Below are positions 32,569 to 41,176 of a stretch of DNA of 64,000 bases, in pieces (the stretch's first letter is position 1; each line of letters starts with the position of its first letter). The notes beneath the pieces were generated by a model, which worked only from the letters and a program-made list of their open reading frames with translations, searched no databases and was not told where the DNA came from. Made by a program: the position numbers and the translations under genes. Source of the DNA: Gordoniibacillus chartarius (GTDB taxonomy: Bacteria > Bacillota > Bacilli > Paenibacillales > NBRC-103111); NCBI RefSeq assembly GCF_042432825.1, contig NZ_JBHLWN010000022.1, forward strand, positions 62,001 through 126,000, in the 5' to 3' direction.

Positions 32569-34989
32569 ATGAAGCTACTCAAGACTCTCAGCGCACTGAC
32601 GCTGGCTACGACTTTATTCGGCGCACCGCTCGCCATGGCGGAAGATACGACGGCTGCTGGCGGAACGGCAGCATCCGGCGGCAGTGAAAGAACGAGCAGC
32701 GCGGCTGCGATGCCAATGCCGACAGATATCCCGATGCCTGCGCCGGTCGACGACGAGAAGTCGAAGGCGGAAGCGAAGATTACGAAGGAACAGGCTATCG
32801 ACATCGCCAAGAAGCTCGTGACGATTCCCGAAGGCTATACGATCCAGAACGTGAATTTGTCCGGCCGCAATTACATGATTCCCAACCCGAGCTGGAACTT
32901 GAACTATGTGAAGAAGGAAGGCAGCCAATATCTCGGCAACCTGAGCGTGCAGATCGATGCGGTCGACGGCAAGCTGCTTGGCTACAGCATTTATAACAGC
33001 GACCCGTCCTACAAGCCGAGCTACCCGCCGAAGGTCAACTTCCAGGCAGCCAAAGACGTTGCGGCCAAATGGCTGGGGCAAATCAACCCGGAAGCGCTTG
33101 CCCAGACGCAGTACAACGACAGCAACGAAAAATCTTCCCGTCCTCCGCTCAAAGGGGAAGTGAACTATGAGCTGAAGTATGAACGGGTGGTGAACGGCAT
33201 CGTTTTCCCGCAAAACTTCGTGTCGGTCACGGTGAACGGGGACGGCGAAGTGACGCAGTACCAGAACGTCTGGAACGAGGAGCTTACGTTCGAGGATCCG
33301 AAGGGTATCATTGATGCGGCAGCCGCAGAGAAGAAGGTCCGCGAGCTGACGGAGCCTGAACTGACCTATCAGATTCCGTACCGCAGCAGCACGAAGAAGC
33401 CTCTGTTGGCCTATACGATGGGCACGTACCCGATCAGCGCCAAGACCGGTGATGTATACGTCCCGGAGGGTAGCGAGCTGGATGTGAAGCCGAACCGCAC
33501 GCCGCTGACCGAACAGCCGCTGGCGGGCGCCCCGGCGGCAACGCTGAATTTGACGAAGGAAGAAGCGATTGCCAAGGTGACGGCATCCTTCAAGCTGCCG
33601 GAAGGAATGATCGAGCAGGAGTCCGGTTACTCGGAGAATTCCGATGATATCACAGGCAAGACGATGTCCACGTGGAACTTACGCTGGTCCAACCGCCCGA
33701 AGGATGCGAGCCCGAAGGATGGGGGACCGTATAAGGAAATATACGCAACGGTGAATGCGAAGACCGGTGAACTGATCAATTTCAACCACTTCGAGCCTTA
33801 TTCCGGAGAGGCTCTCGCCGAAGTGAAGGTGAAGCAGGAGGACGCTAAGGCGAAGGCCGTCGAGCTGGTCAAATCGCTGATGCCTGCTTATACGCACCAG
33901 CTCGTGCTGGAGAATCGTATCGGCGGCGAAGTGATCCCGTTGGATGTCGTAAAGCGCGAGCGCGGCTACACCTTCATGTTTAGCCGGTATATCGACGGAG
34001 TGAAGGCGGGCTACGATTCCGTATCGGTTACGATTGACGCGGTCACAGGCGAGGCGCGGAGCTTCTCCGGCAATTTCTCGCAAATCGATTATCCGGCACA
34101 GAAGCCGGAGACGATCGCCGCAGACAAAGCGGAAGAGCTGCTTCTCTCAAACTATGAGCTGAAGCTTCAATACGTGAATAATATTGCAATGTACCCGTAC
34201 ATGTACGCTGGCGGCGCTTATGTCGATATGATCAAGCTCCAGGCCGCATCCGGCGAGCCGACGCCGGAGCAGGAGTCGAAGAAGGCGGCATTGGTTTACG
34301 CGCTCACGCCGAAATACTCGTACGGCCCTGCCTTCGTGCTGAATGCCGTAACGGGCGGCTGGGTATCGCCGGACAGCGGCGAGCCGGTCACGCTGGGCAA
34401 AGTCCAGGTGACGGACATCGAAGGCCACTGGGCGCAGGCGGAGCTGCAGCTGATGCTGGATTACCAAGCGCTTAGCGTGAAGGACGGCAAAGTAAGCCCG
34501 GACACGTCGATCTCGAAGGGCGAGCTGATCAAGATGCTCGTAATCTCCATGAACGGCGGCGACTACGGCATTATGTACGATACAGCTTCGCGCGCGAATT
34601 CTTTTGCCGACGTGAAGGGCGAGTCTCCGTACTTCCAGTACGTGGAGCGCGCCGTCGACCTGGGGATTCTGGACATTAAGGACGGCAGCACGTTCAATCC
34701 CGAAGCGAACGTAACGCGGGAAGAGCTCTCGCAGCTGATCGTTCGCGCGCTGGGCTACAGCAAGCTGGCCGAGAAGGACGGCATCTTCGCCAAGCCGTTC
34801 ACGGATAGCGCTTCGCTGAAGCGTCCGGGCGAGGTCGCGATCGTTGTCGGGCTGGGCATCATGTCCGCTTCCGAAGCGGGCAGCTTCCTGCCTGCGGAGA
34901 CCGTCACGAAGGCGCAGGCGGCGACGGCGTTCTACCGTTATCTGGAGGCGCGTGCCGATCTGCAGGGCAAGAGACCGATCTACTATTAA
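32569..34989 (+). CDS. YcdB/PepSY-type surface protein with three SLH domains
   Basis: 806 residues. A signal peptide (LLKTLSALTLATTLFGAPLAMA, cleavage after AMA) is followed by a Ser/Ala/Pro linker. Then come YcdB/YcdC-type domains related to PepSY, seen as repeats opening with KITKEQAIDIAKKLVTIPEG (about 70), LTKEEAIAKVTASFKLPEGM (about 327) and KQEDAKAKAVELVKSL (about 425). Paired strands such as VQIDAVDGKLLGYS and ATVNAKTGELINF follow each. Three SLH domains (about 605-800; VTDIEGHWAQAELQLM, FADVKGESPYFQYVERAVDL, FTDSASLKRPGEVAIVVGLG) should hold it on the wall polymer. Function beyond surface attachment is unknown; PepSY-like domains can inhibit peptidases. AAGGAGG is 10 bases before ATG 32569. 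A cre-like site upstream hints at carbon control. Confidence 0.88.
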   Translation: MKLLKTLSALTLATTLFGAPLAMAEDTTAAGGTAASGGSERTSSAAAMPMPTDIPMPAPVDDEKSKAEAKITKEQAIDIAKKLVTIPEGYTIQNVNLSGRNYMIPNPSWNLNYVKKEGSQYLGNLSVQIDAVDGKLLGYSIYNSDPSYKPSYPPKVNFQAAKDVAAKWLGQINPEALAQTQYNDSNEKSSRPPLKGEVNYELKYERVVNGIVFPQNFVSVTVNGDGEVTQYQNVWNEELTFEDPKGIIDAAAAEKKVRELTEPELTYQIPYRSSTKKPLLAYTMGTYPISAKTGDVYVPEGSELDVKPNRTPLTEQPLAGAPAATLNLTKEEAIAKVTASFKLPEGMIEQESGYSENSDDITGKTMSTWNLRWSNRPKDASPKDGGPYKEIYATVNAKTGELINFNHFEPYSGEALAEVKVKQEDAKAKAVELVKSLMPAYTHQLVLENRIGGEVIPLDVVKRERGYTFMFSRYIDGVKAGYDSVSVTIDAVTGEARSFSGNFSQIDYPAQKPETIAADKAEELLLSNYELKLQYVNNIAMYPYMYAGGAYVDMIKLQAASGEPTPEQESKKAALVYALTPKYSYGPAFVLNAVTGGWVSPDSGEPVTLGKVQVTDIEGHWAQAELQLMLDYQALSVKDGKVSPDTSISKGELIKMLVISMNGGDYGIMYDTASRANSFADVKGESPYFQYVERAVDLGILDIKDGSTFNPEANVTREELSQLIVRALGYSKLAEKDGIFAKPFTDSASLKRPGEVAIVVGLGIMSASEAGSFLPAETVTKAQAATAFYRYLEARADLQGKRPIYY

Positions 34990-35002
34990 TACTCAATGAA
35001 AG

Positions 35003-35043
35003 AACGCCCCAGCCTGTTTTTTGCGCAGGTTGGGGCGTTTATT
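35003..35043 (+). terminator. Rho-independent terminator of the YcdB/SLH gene
   Basis: AACGCCCCAGCCTG (35003-35016) pairs with CAGGTTGGGGCGTT (35026-35039), one G-T pair, followed by TTATT. Confidence 0.85.
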
Positions 35044-35179
35044 ATGGGCATTTTTTTAGAGCGAGCATTATGTTTGACGTTGATGAGCCCATGCATGGGA
35101 TTTCCATCGTTCGTTTCCGATGTCACAACTCAGAGGCTTACGTTGTTATATGTGCAAAACGTAAAGGAGCTGAGGAGAG

Positions 35180-36376
35180 ATGAACGATTTGACATGCGTA
35201 ATCGTCGGAGGCGGCCACGTGGGGCTTCACTCGCTCAAAGCGATAAAGGAAGAGACCCGGGGCATGGCGAATGGACGTAGGATCCGGTTTGTTCTGATCG
35301 ACAAGCAGCCCGGTCATATGCGCAAAATGCTCTTGTTCCGGCCGGCGGTGGGCCAGGAAGAGATTATGATTCCCTGGACGCACTATTCGTTCTCGGAAGG
35401 TGTCGAATTTGTGCAAGGGAAAGTTACGTTCGTGGATAGCGGGGAAAAACAGATTCGATATGAGGATGCTCAAGGAGATCATGCCTGCATACAGTTTGAC
35501 CTGTTGGTCGTGGCGGCGGGCAGCATCGTTCGGCAACCGGAACCCGATCGGGGCGGCATCGTCTTGACCGACCCGCAAACCGCGGTGGACATCCGGGAAC
35601 GCTGGCGCGCCAACCTGCGGAAAGCCGCCGGGGAGACGAACGCTGAGGAACGAAAGCGACTGATGGCGATCGCGGTGGCAGGAGCGGGCATAAGCGGTGT
35701 TGAGACATCCGCCGAGCTGGCGCTTGAGATGCGGAAGGAAGCTTCGTCGCTAGGACTGAACCCGTCCGATATCACTGTTTATTTGCTGAGCGGCCAGAAA
35801 CGATTGTTCCTGGAAGGGCCGGAAAAGGTTGCGAAAAAATTGGATCAAGTTCTCGGCGAGTGCGGCGTAACCGTACTTTACAACCGTAAGGTGATGCAGG
35901 CGGAAGCGGGAGCGGTGAAGCTCAGTAATGGCGATCGTCTGCCGGTCGGCCTATGCATATGGACAATTGGCCTTATCCCGAATCCGGCCCTTCGAAGTAT
36001 GGGGTTGCCGCTTACTCCCGAAGGGCAAGTGCTGGTGGATGAATGCTATCGCGTCAAAGGGGCGCCGGGCGTATACAGTATCGGCGACTGTGCGAGAATC
36101 GTCGATCCGAGAAACGGCAAGGCTGATCTGATGAGGGCCGGAGAAGGCGTGCTGCAAGCAGAGAGACTGGGAAAAATCGTGATGGCCGATCTGGAGGGCC
36201 GCCCTGCGCCGGTTCATAAATCCGCCAGCTCGATCCTGGATTTCTTCTGCATCGGCTTGGGGGAGAATCGCGGATTTGTATGGGGAGGCAAATGGGGACT
36301 TTCTATGATCATAACGGGAAGTCTGGGATGGAAAATCAGGAAGCTGGCATGGGATAAAGGCAGTATGCTGCGATAG
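35180..36376 (+). CDS. FAD/NAD(P)-dependent oxidoreductase, NDH-2-like
   Basis: 398 residues. Two Rossmann motifs: FAD-binding CVIVGGGHVGLHSLKAI (about 6) and NAD(P)-binding AIAVAGAGISGVETSAEL (about 160). LLVVAAGS and the second FAD motif GVYSIGDCARIVD (about 298) complete the fold. The length and C-terminal segment WKIRKLAWDKG fit type II NADH dehydrogenase or related membrane-associated disulfide-free reductases. The electron acceptor (quinone or other) is not deducible. AGGAGAG precedes ATG 35180. It lies 44 bp before an ECF41 sigma factor; oxidoreductases are typical neighbours and targets of ECF41, so a shared operon and redox stress role are likely. Confidence 0.88.
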   Translation: MNDLTCVIVGGGHVGLHSLKAIKEETRGMANGRRIRFVLIDKQPGHMRKMLLFRPAVGQEEIMIPWTHYSFSEGVEFVQGKVTFVDSGEKQIRYEDAQGDHACIQFDLLVVAAGSIVRQPEPDRGGIVLTDPQTAVDIRERWRANLRKAAGETNAEERKRLMAIAVAGAGISGVETSAELALEMRKEASSLGLNPSDITVYLLSGQKRLFLEGPEKVAKKLDQVLGECGVTVLYNRKVMQAEAGAVKLSNGDRLPVGLCIWTIGLIPNPALRSMGLPLTPEGQVLVDECYRVKGAPGVYSIGDCARIVDPRNGKADLMRAGEGVLQAERLGKIVMADLEGRPAPVHKSASSILDFFCIGLGENRGFVWGGKWGLSMIITGSLGWKIRKLAWDKGSMLR

Positions 36377-36420
36377 CAGCCAGATCCCAATCCTAACAGC
36401 TGGAAAAGGTGAGACGGCGG

Positions 36421-37284
36421 ATGGAGGAACTATACGGTCAATATAGAGCACTGCTGTTCACGCTGGCCTATCAGCTGACAGGATCCGCTGCAGATGCGGA
36501 AGATGCGGTGCAGGACGTGTTTGTTAAGGCATGCGACGTCCATCCCGAACGACTGGAGCAGCCGAAGGCGTATTTGTGCAAAATGGTAACCAATCGCTGC
36601 CTTAATCTGCGGAAGTCGGCGCGGAAGCAGAGAGAAAAGTACGTCGGTCCTTGGCTGCCCGAACCGATTCGGATCCCGGAAGCGGAATCGCTCGAGATGA
36701 CGGTCGTCCGCCGCGATCTTCTGTCATACGCCATGCTCGTGCTGCTCGAACGGCTGACGCCGGCAGAGCGGACGGTTTTCGTTCTGCGTGAGGCACTGGG
36801 CTTCGAGTATCCCGATATCGCGGAGCTGCTCGGCAAGAAAGAGGTGAACTGCCGCAAGCTGTTCAGCCGGGCAAGAAGCAAAATGGGCATATCCGAGGAG
36901 GAACCGGTTGCTGCCGAAGCGGCCGAATTGGAATGGGTGAGCCGGTTCCTCGACTCCCTCGAGCAAGGGGACGCCGATCGTGTGATGTCACTGTTAGCCG
37001 AAGACGTCGCGTTCGTCGCCGACGGAGGCGGAAAAGCAATCGCGTTCAGGCATCCGGTACAAACGCGCGATCGCGTGGCCCAAGTCCTGCTCGACGGGCT
37101 TCGGAGCTTAAGGTCCTATTTTCACGGAGATTTTCACTTCGAGCTTGCCCCTTTGAACGGGGAGACCAGTATCGTAATCCGGTCGGGGGACGAAACCGTG
37201 GCCGCTTTATTCATGCAGCTCCGGAGAGGAAAGCTTGCCGGAATGTATGCCGTTCGAAACCCGGATAAGCTCGCCCGGGTTTAG
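36421..37284 (+). CDS. sigJ: ECF41-type RNA polymerase sigma factor (SigJ-like)
   Basis: 287 residues. Sigma-70 region 2 (LFTLAYQLTGSAADAEDAVQ, KAYLCKMVTNRCLN) and region 4 (LERLTPAERTVFVLREALGF, YPDIAELLGKKEVNCRKLFS) are followed by a SnoaL/NTF2-like C-terminal domain (about 165-287) typical of ECF41. That domain controls activity in place of a separate anti-sigma factor. ATG 36421 has AAGGTGAG just upstream; GTG 36409 would lie inside it. The ECF41 promoter class could not be checked by eye with confidence. It is the second gene after the flavin oxidoreductase. Confidence 0.9.
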   Translation: MEELYGQYRALLFTLAYQLTGSAADAEDAVQDVFVKACDVHPERLEQPKAYLCKMVTNRCLNLRKSARKQREKYVGPWLPEPIRIPEAESLEMTVVRRDLLSYAMLVLLERLTPAERTVFVLREALGFEYPDIAELLGKKEVNCRKLFSRARSKMGISEEEPVAAEAAELEWVSRFLDSLEQGDADRVMSLLAEDVAFVADGGGKAIAFRHPVQTRDRVAQVLLDGLRSLRSYFHGDFHFELAPLNGETSIVIRSGDETVAALFMQLRRGKLAGMYAVRNPDKLARV

Positions 37285-37448
37285 GCAGCGGCTGTAGATT
37301 TGTAGCTTGATGAACATGAATTCGATGAAACGTTAAGCGACGATAGCAACGATCCGAGGAGCAGTTTGCCGCAGCTGCTCCTTCTGTCATTGAACTTTCG
37401 GGGCATACCGCAATCACAGTGCTCTCGCTGCACTCATTTGCCATATGA

Positions 37449-37781
37449 TTAAAAGAACATTTGAACCAATATCATGTAGGCAATGGTTCCTCCGGCTATG
37501 GAGAGAAGCATCTGTTTCTTCCAAAAGTGTAGACATGCAACCACTGCCACCCCAATGAGTTCAGGAATACCGTGACTTCCGGATAGAAGGCTTACATCCT
37601 TAAAACAATAAATGACCAATAGCCCAATTACCGCCGATGGAAGCACCTTGCCGAGATACTGCACATAAGGCGGGGCCGGTTTGCCTGACGGGAAGACAAG
37701 GAACGGAAGAAACCGTGTAAGCATTGTTCCTAAAACAACCATTGCTATCGTAATAACTTGCTGCGTTATATTCATTGTCAT
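37449..37781 (-). CDS. azlD: AzlD, small subunit of branched-chain amino acid exporter
   Basis: 110 residues with four hydrophobic helices, the normal AzlD build (TRFLPFLVFPSGKPAPPYVQ is the signature). Its ATG overlaps the azlC TGA by four bases (ATGA at 37778-37781), so the two are translationally coupled. With AzlC it forms a two-component exporter of branched-chain amino acids and analogues such as 4-azaleucine. G+C is lower than in the flanking genes. There is no obvious terminator within 50 bases. Confidence 0.92.
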   Translation of the reverse strand: MTMNITQQVITIAMVVLGTMLTRFLPFLVFPSGKPAPPYVQYLGKVLPSAVIGLLVIYCFKDVSLLSGSHGIPELIGVAVVACLHFWKKQMLLSIAGGTIAYMILVQMFF

Positions 37782-38491
37782 ACAGGGGTAACCTCAACTT
37801 TTTCGATTGACTTTCTAAGCAGGGTGAGCACACCCAAAATGGCCATCATAGCCGGGATAATGAAACGGGTTCCACCAAAAATAGAAAGGCTGATCACTGA
37901 AATCCCAATACCTACGAGAGCGCTGTAATGCTTTTTCTCTTTCATCCACTGTTCAATAAAAATGACTGCAAAAAGAGCCGTCATGACAAAATCGAGCCCT
38001 TCTGTATTGAACTTCATATAGGAACCAAAAATGCCGCCAATGGTTGCTCCCAGAACCCAATAGAGTTGGTTAAGAAGTGTTACGAAAAACATTACCCAGC
38101 CCTTCTCCACATTCTTCGGTACATGAATCGTATTATTAATCGCAAAAGACTCATCGCAAAGTCCAAAAATCATATACCACTTTTTCTTCCCCGCTGCCCC
38201 ATACTGATCTAGCAATGAAATGCCATAAAACAAATGCCTCGCATTTACCATCAAAGTTAGAAAAAGAGCATAAAACGGATTGAACGCTCCCATCAATAAA
38301 TTTGCTGTAACAAACTCCATAGACCCTGCAAATACGGTTAGACTGATCAGCATAGGATAAATTGCACTAAAACCTAGTGAGTTCATATAGATTCCATATG
38401 CGATTCCCAAGAACATAAATCCAGCAAAGATGGGTATTGTGGACGGGAAAGCTGTTCTAAAGGCCATCCATATTTGTTTTCTTGCTTGCAT
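37778..38491 (-). CDS. azlC: AzlC, large subunit of branched-chain amino acid exporter
   Basis: 237 residues, six to eight membrane helices, matching AzlC length. Family marks: FAGFMFLGIAYGIYMNSLGF, FVTANLLMGAFNPFYALFLT, NARHLFYGISLLDQYG, FGLCDESFAINN and LLNQLYWVLGATIG. Second gene of an Lrp-azlC-azlD operon read leftwards. Low G+C: 23 of 60 bases at 37921-37980 against 37 of 60 at 36961-37020. Confidence 0.94.
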   Translation of the reverse strand: MQARKQIWMAFRTAFPSTIPIFAGFMFLGIAYGIYMNSLGFSAIYPMLISLTVFAGSMEFVTANLLMGAFNPFYALFLTLMVNARHLFYGISLLDQYGAAGKKKWYMIFGLCDESFAINNTIHVPKNVEKGWVMFFVTLLNQLYWVLGATIGGIFGSYMKFNTEGLDFVMTALFAVIFIEQWMKEKKHYSALVGIGISVISLSIFGGTRFIIPAMMAILGVLTLLRKSIEKVEVTPV

Positions 38492-38518
38492 GACAATTCA
38501 CATCCTAAGAGAATTACG

Positions 38519-38992
38519 CTAAACCTCGTCAATCGGCACAAAGACAGTTCTTTTTTCTGTACTCATAACCATACTGGTTTCAACTCTGCTAATTGCAGAA
38601 TTCTGCATCAACGAATCAATAATAAAATCCCGGTAACTCTCCATATCCGCTGCTACAATCTTGAGCAAATAATCGTGGCTTCCTGTAAGTGTGTAGCATT
38701 CTTGAACCTGCGGGAATTTGTGTATGTCCGCTAGAAATGAATGAATGGTTTCCCGATTCAAAGGTGTTAAGTTGACAAGTACAAAAGCAGTGACTTCCAT
38801 CCCTAGTTTTTTTTCATCAACTATGGTTGCAAATTTTTTGATAATCCCTGTTTCAACTAAATTTTTTGTTCTTGCAAGGCAAGCCGATGGTGAAAGCCCA
38901 ATTTTCTTGGATAAATTCAGATTGGATATGGAAGCATCCTCCTGCAATTCCCTCAAAATCGCTTTATCAATATCGTCAAGCCTAATCGCCAT
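38519..38992 (-). CDS. azlB: Lrp/AsnC-family regulator of the azl operon (AzlB-like)
   Basis: 157 residues. N-terminal winged helix-turn-helix (LDDIDKAILRELQEDASISN, LSKKIGLSPSACLARTKNL) and C-terminal RAM effector domain (about 70-150, VQECYTLTGSHDYLLKIVAA) that senses amino acids. ATG 38992 is preferred (GAGG about 8 bases upstream); GTG 39001 is in frame but overlaps that signal. First gene of the operon, driven by the strong promoter at 39042-39070. As in B. subtilis azlB it probably represses its own operon. Confidence 0.92.
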   Translation of the reverse strand: MAIRLDDIDKAILRELQEDASISNLNLSKKIGLSPSACLARTKNLVETGIIKKFATIVDEKKLGMEVTAFVLVNLTPLNRETIHSFLADIHKFPQVQECYTLTGSHDYLLKIVAADMESYRDFIIDSLMQNSAISRVETSMVMSTEKRTVFVPIDEV

Positions 38993-39041
38993 ACTGCACA
39001 CCTCACAGGATGTTTTTGGATTTTTGTTTTGTGGTGCTTAA

Positions 39042-39070
39042 ACGATATCGAATATTATTCTGTATGTCAA
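39042..39070 (-). promoter_or_regulatory. Sigma-A promoter of the azl operon
   Basis: On the minus strand a perfect TTGACA (39070-39065), 17-base spacer, TATCGT (39047-39042), 50 bases before the regulator start. Confidence 0.7.
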
Positions 39071-39362
39071 GTTATTGGTAGAATTAAATTCAAGAAATTC
39101 GAGCGGCGGGTGAATTATATGGCGATAATGACGATGTAACCCCGAATGGCCCCATGCCTCATGTCCCATGCCATGCAGGATATCCACGACCTCTCTACTC
39201 CGCGTTTATCCCGGATGGATTCCAGTTCCTGAAGCGGATTTCGCACGATAAATAACGAATTGATGCGCTGCCGCATGCAGGGGCCATGCATCGGACATCC
39301 TCGTTTTGGAAAAAATAAACCCGGCTTTTATTTCAACCCATCACGGAAGGGCCGCCAAAATC
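39071..39362. other. Intergenic stretch, no supported gene
   Basis: Low G+C near the azl promoter, rising to the right. A 57-codon minus-strand frame (39118-39291; NPLQELESIRDKRGVERSW) has no ribosome-binding site or recognised family. GGAAGG at 39345-39350 serves the hydrolase. Confidence 0.4.
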
Positions 39363-40157
39363 ATGCCGTTCGCAGACATTAACGGAACCAGGTTGCATTA
39401 CAGCATTACGGGCTCGGGTTTGCCGGTCGTTTTCGTCCATCCTCCCTTATTGGAGGGAAATAGCTTCGTCTATCAACAGGAACAGTTGTCCGACAGCTAT
39501 CAAGTTATTACATTCGATATCCGCGGTCACGGGCGGAGCCGCTATTCCGAGCTGCCTGTCACGTTCCCGCTGCTGGCTCGGGACATCTGTATGCTGCTGG
39601 AATATCTCCATATCCCAAAAGCTTATATTTGCGGCTATTCGATCGGAGGTGCGGTAGCGCTGGAGACGATACTTGCCGATCCGGGGCGGTTTTACGGGGG
39701 AATTCTGCTAAGCGCTATGTCGGAGGTCAGCGATCCTGTGTTGAGAAGAAGTCTTCAGGCATGCGTTGCTGCGGCGAAATACAGAGCCCGGAGATTTCTG
39801 ACGGCAGTTATCACCATAGGGAATGCCAATTCGTTTCAAACCTTTCGAAAGTTGTACCGCGATTCCATGAAAGGCGATATTCGTAACCAGGAGCAGTATT
39901 ACCGGCAAGGGCTGATTTATAATTGTACGGTTCGATTGAAGGACATACACGTTCCGATGCTGCTGCTATATGGGGAAAAGAATTTCGTTTTTCACAAGTA
40001 CGCCAATGTTTTGCATCGCCATCTGCCGTTCTCGTCCCTGCAATTCATTAGAGAGGCAAAGCATCAATTGCCGACCAAATGGCATAGCCAGACGAATGAG
40101 CGGATTCGCAGGTGGATCCGGGAACAGATAACGGAGAAGGAGTCTCCCTCCGGCTAG
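39363..40157 (+). CDS. Alpha/beta hydrolase
   Basis: 264 residues. Oxyanion motif VVFVHPPLLEG (His-Pro in place of HG), VITFDIRGHGRS, nucleophile elbow CGYSIGGAVA with Ser93, acid near LLLYGEKNFVF, and His in REAKHQLP. The substrate is unknown; the family includes esterases, lactonases and haloperoxidase-like enzymes. ATG 39363 is chosen because GGAAGG lies 12 bases upstream and the core starts there; the frame is open to a TTG at 39306 without a signal. Monocistronic. Confidence 0.85.
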   Translation: MPFADINGTRLHYSITGSGLPVVFVHPPLLEGNSFVYQQEQLSDSYQVITFDIRGHGRSRYSELPVTFPLLARDICMLLEYLHIPKAYICGYSIGGAVALETILADPGRFYGGILLSAMSEVSDPVLRRSLQACVAAAKYRARRFLTAVITIGNANSFQTFRKLYRDSMKGDIRNQEQYYRQGLIYNCTVRLKDIHVPMLLLYGEKNFVFHKYANVLHRHLPFSSLQFIREAKHQLPTKWHSQTNERIRRWIREQITEKESPSG

Positions 40158-40314
40158 GATCGTCGTTACCTTTGCGATGCAGAACATCGTTAAGCGGCCG
40201 CGCCTTTGCCGGAATGCGGGACTACCGTCCCGCGTCGCGTCCAGCTGTCCTTCCTAGTTAGTCACAGACCGAGCCGGTTGGCGCTTAACCGCCCTCCAAT
40301 CTATTATCGCCCTC

Positions 40315-40938
40315 TTAATTTCCCCCTTGATGATGCGGGCAGTACCGGCGCATCAGCTCGGCCGTCTCCGCATCGAGCTCCAATCCGCGCTCTTCCAGCT
40401 GCGCGGCGACGCGGTCATGCGCTTCGGACTTGAGATTTTGCCCGAACTTGTATTTGCCGGTCATCTGTTCGATGCGAATGCGCACGACGGAGGTTGCCTT
40501 TAGCTGCCCCTCGTAGTCGGCGTCGGCCGGGGTGATCGGCGCGTAGCCGCCCTCCGGCTGCAGCTTGCGCATGAAGGCGCCGAGCGCGTCGGCCTTCTCC
40601 TCAAGATTGTCAACGATTTCCCCATAGCCTTTGATGATCACGGATTTGAAATAAGCGGTAGCCGGGCAGGCGAGCTTGTCATGCTGGAAATACGACGGGA
40701 TAATCGCGTACTCCTTGGATACCGAGAACGTCACGCGGGCGTCGGCCTTCAGGTTGCGCATCTTCTGTCCCGCACGGCTGCCGTGAAAATAGATGGCTCC
40801 CCCGTGATACACATAATTCAGCGGCGTCAGCTCGGGCCAGCCGTCGTCCCCCCATGTGCCAAGCACCCCATACGAGATGTCATGAAGGAGCTCGGCGAGC
40901 TCCTTATCGTTCATTACGGCGAACTCGTCTCTGCGCAT
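40315..40938 (-). CDS. Pyridoxamine 5'-phosphate oxidase-like flavoprotein (NimA-like)
   Basis: 207 residues, split-barrel FMN-binding fold: GVLGTWGDDGWPELTPLNYV, AIYFHGSRAGQKMRNLKADA, FSVSKEYAIIPS, FKSVIIKGYGEIVDN and VVRIRIEQMTGKYKF. NimA-like members reduce nitroimidazoles or bind flavin or haem; the substrate is not deducible. AAGGAGG lies about 11 bases upstream of the ATG at 40938. It converges on the hydrolase gene; the ~155 bases between them include a short GCGATG...CATCGTTAA palindrome near 40175. Confidence 0.88.
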   Translation of the reverse strand: MRRDEFAVMNDKELAELLHDISYGVLGTWGDDGWPELTPLNYVYHGGAIYFHGSRAGQKMRNLKADARVTFSVSKEYAIIPSYFQHDKLACPATAYFKSVIIKGYGEIVDNLEEKADALGAFMRKLQPEGGYAPITPADADYEGQLKATSVVRIRIEQMTGKYKFGQNLKSEAHDRVAAQLEERGLELDAETAELMRRYCPHHQGGN

Positions 40939-41176
40939 CGATTCGGCGCCTCCTTAGCGGTGTCGATTTTACGTTAAGGGTAAACGACAAATTGGCTTAA
41001 TGAAAGATCCAATTATTCAAAATTTATATGGGCCACTTCGCAAGACATCCGCCAGTTGTACAGTTATGGAAATAACTTGATTTAACTTAACAATTTCTTT
41101 AGATACTTCAGACCTACGCGAAATATGCAATATAGTATAATAATTGCGACTAATTTACTAAATTGTGGGAGGTATT

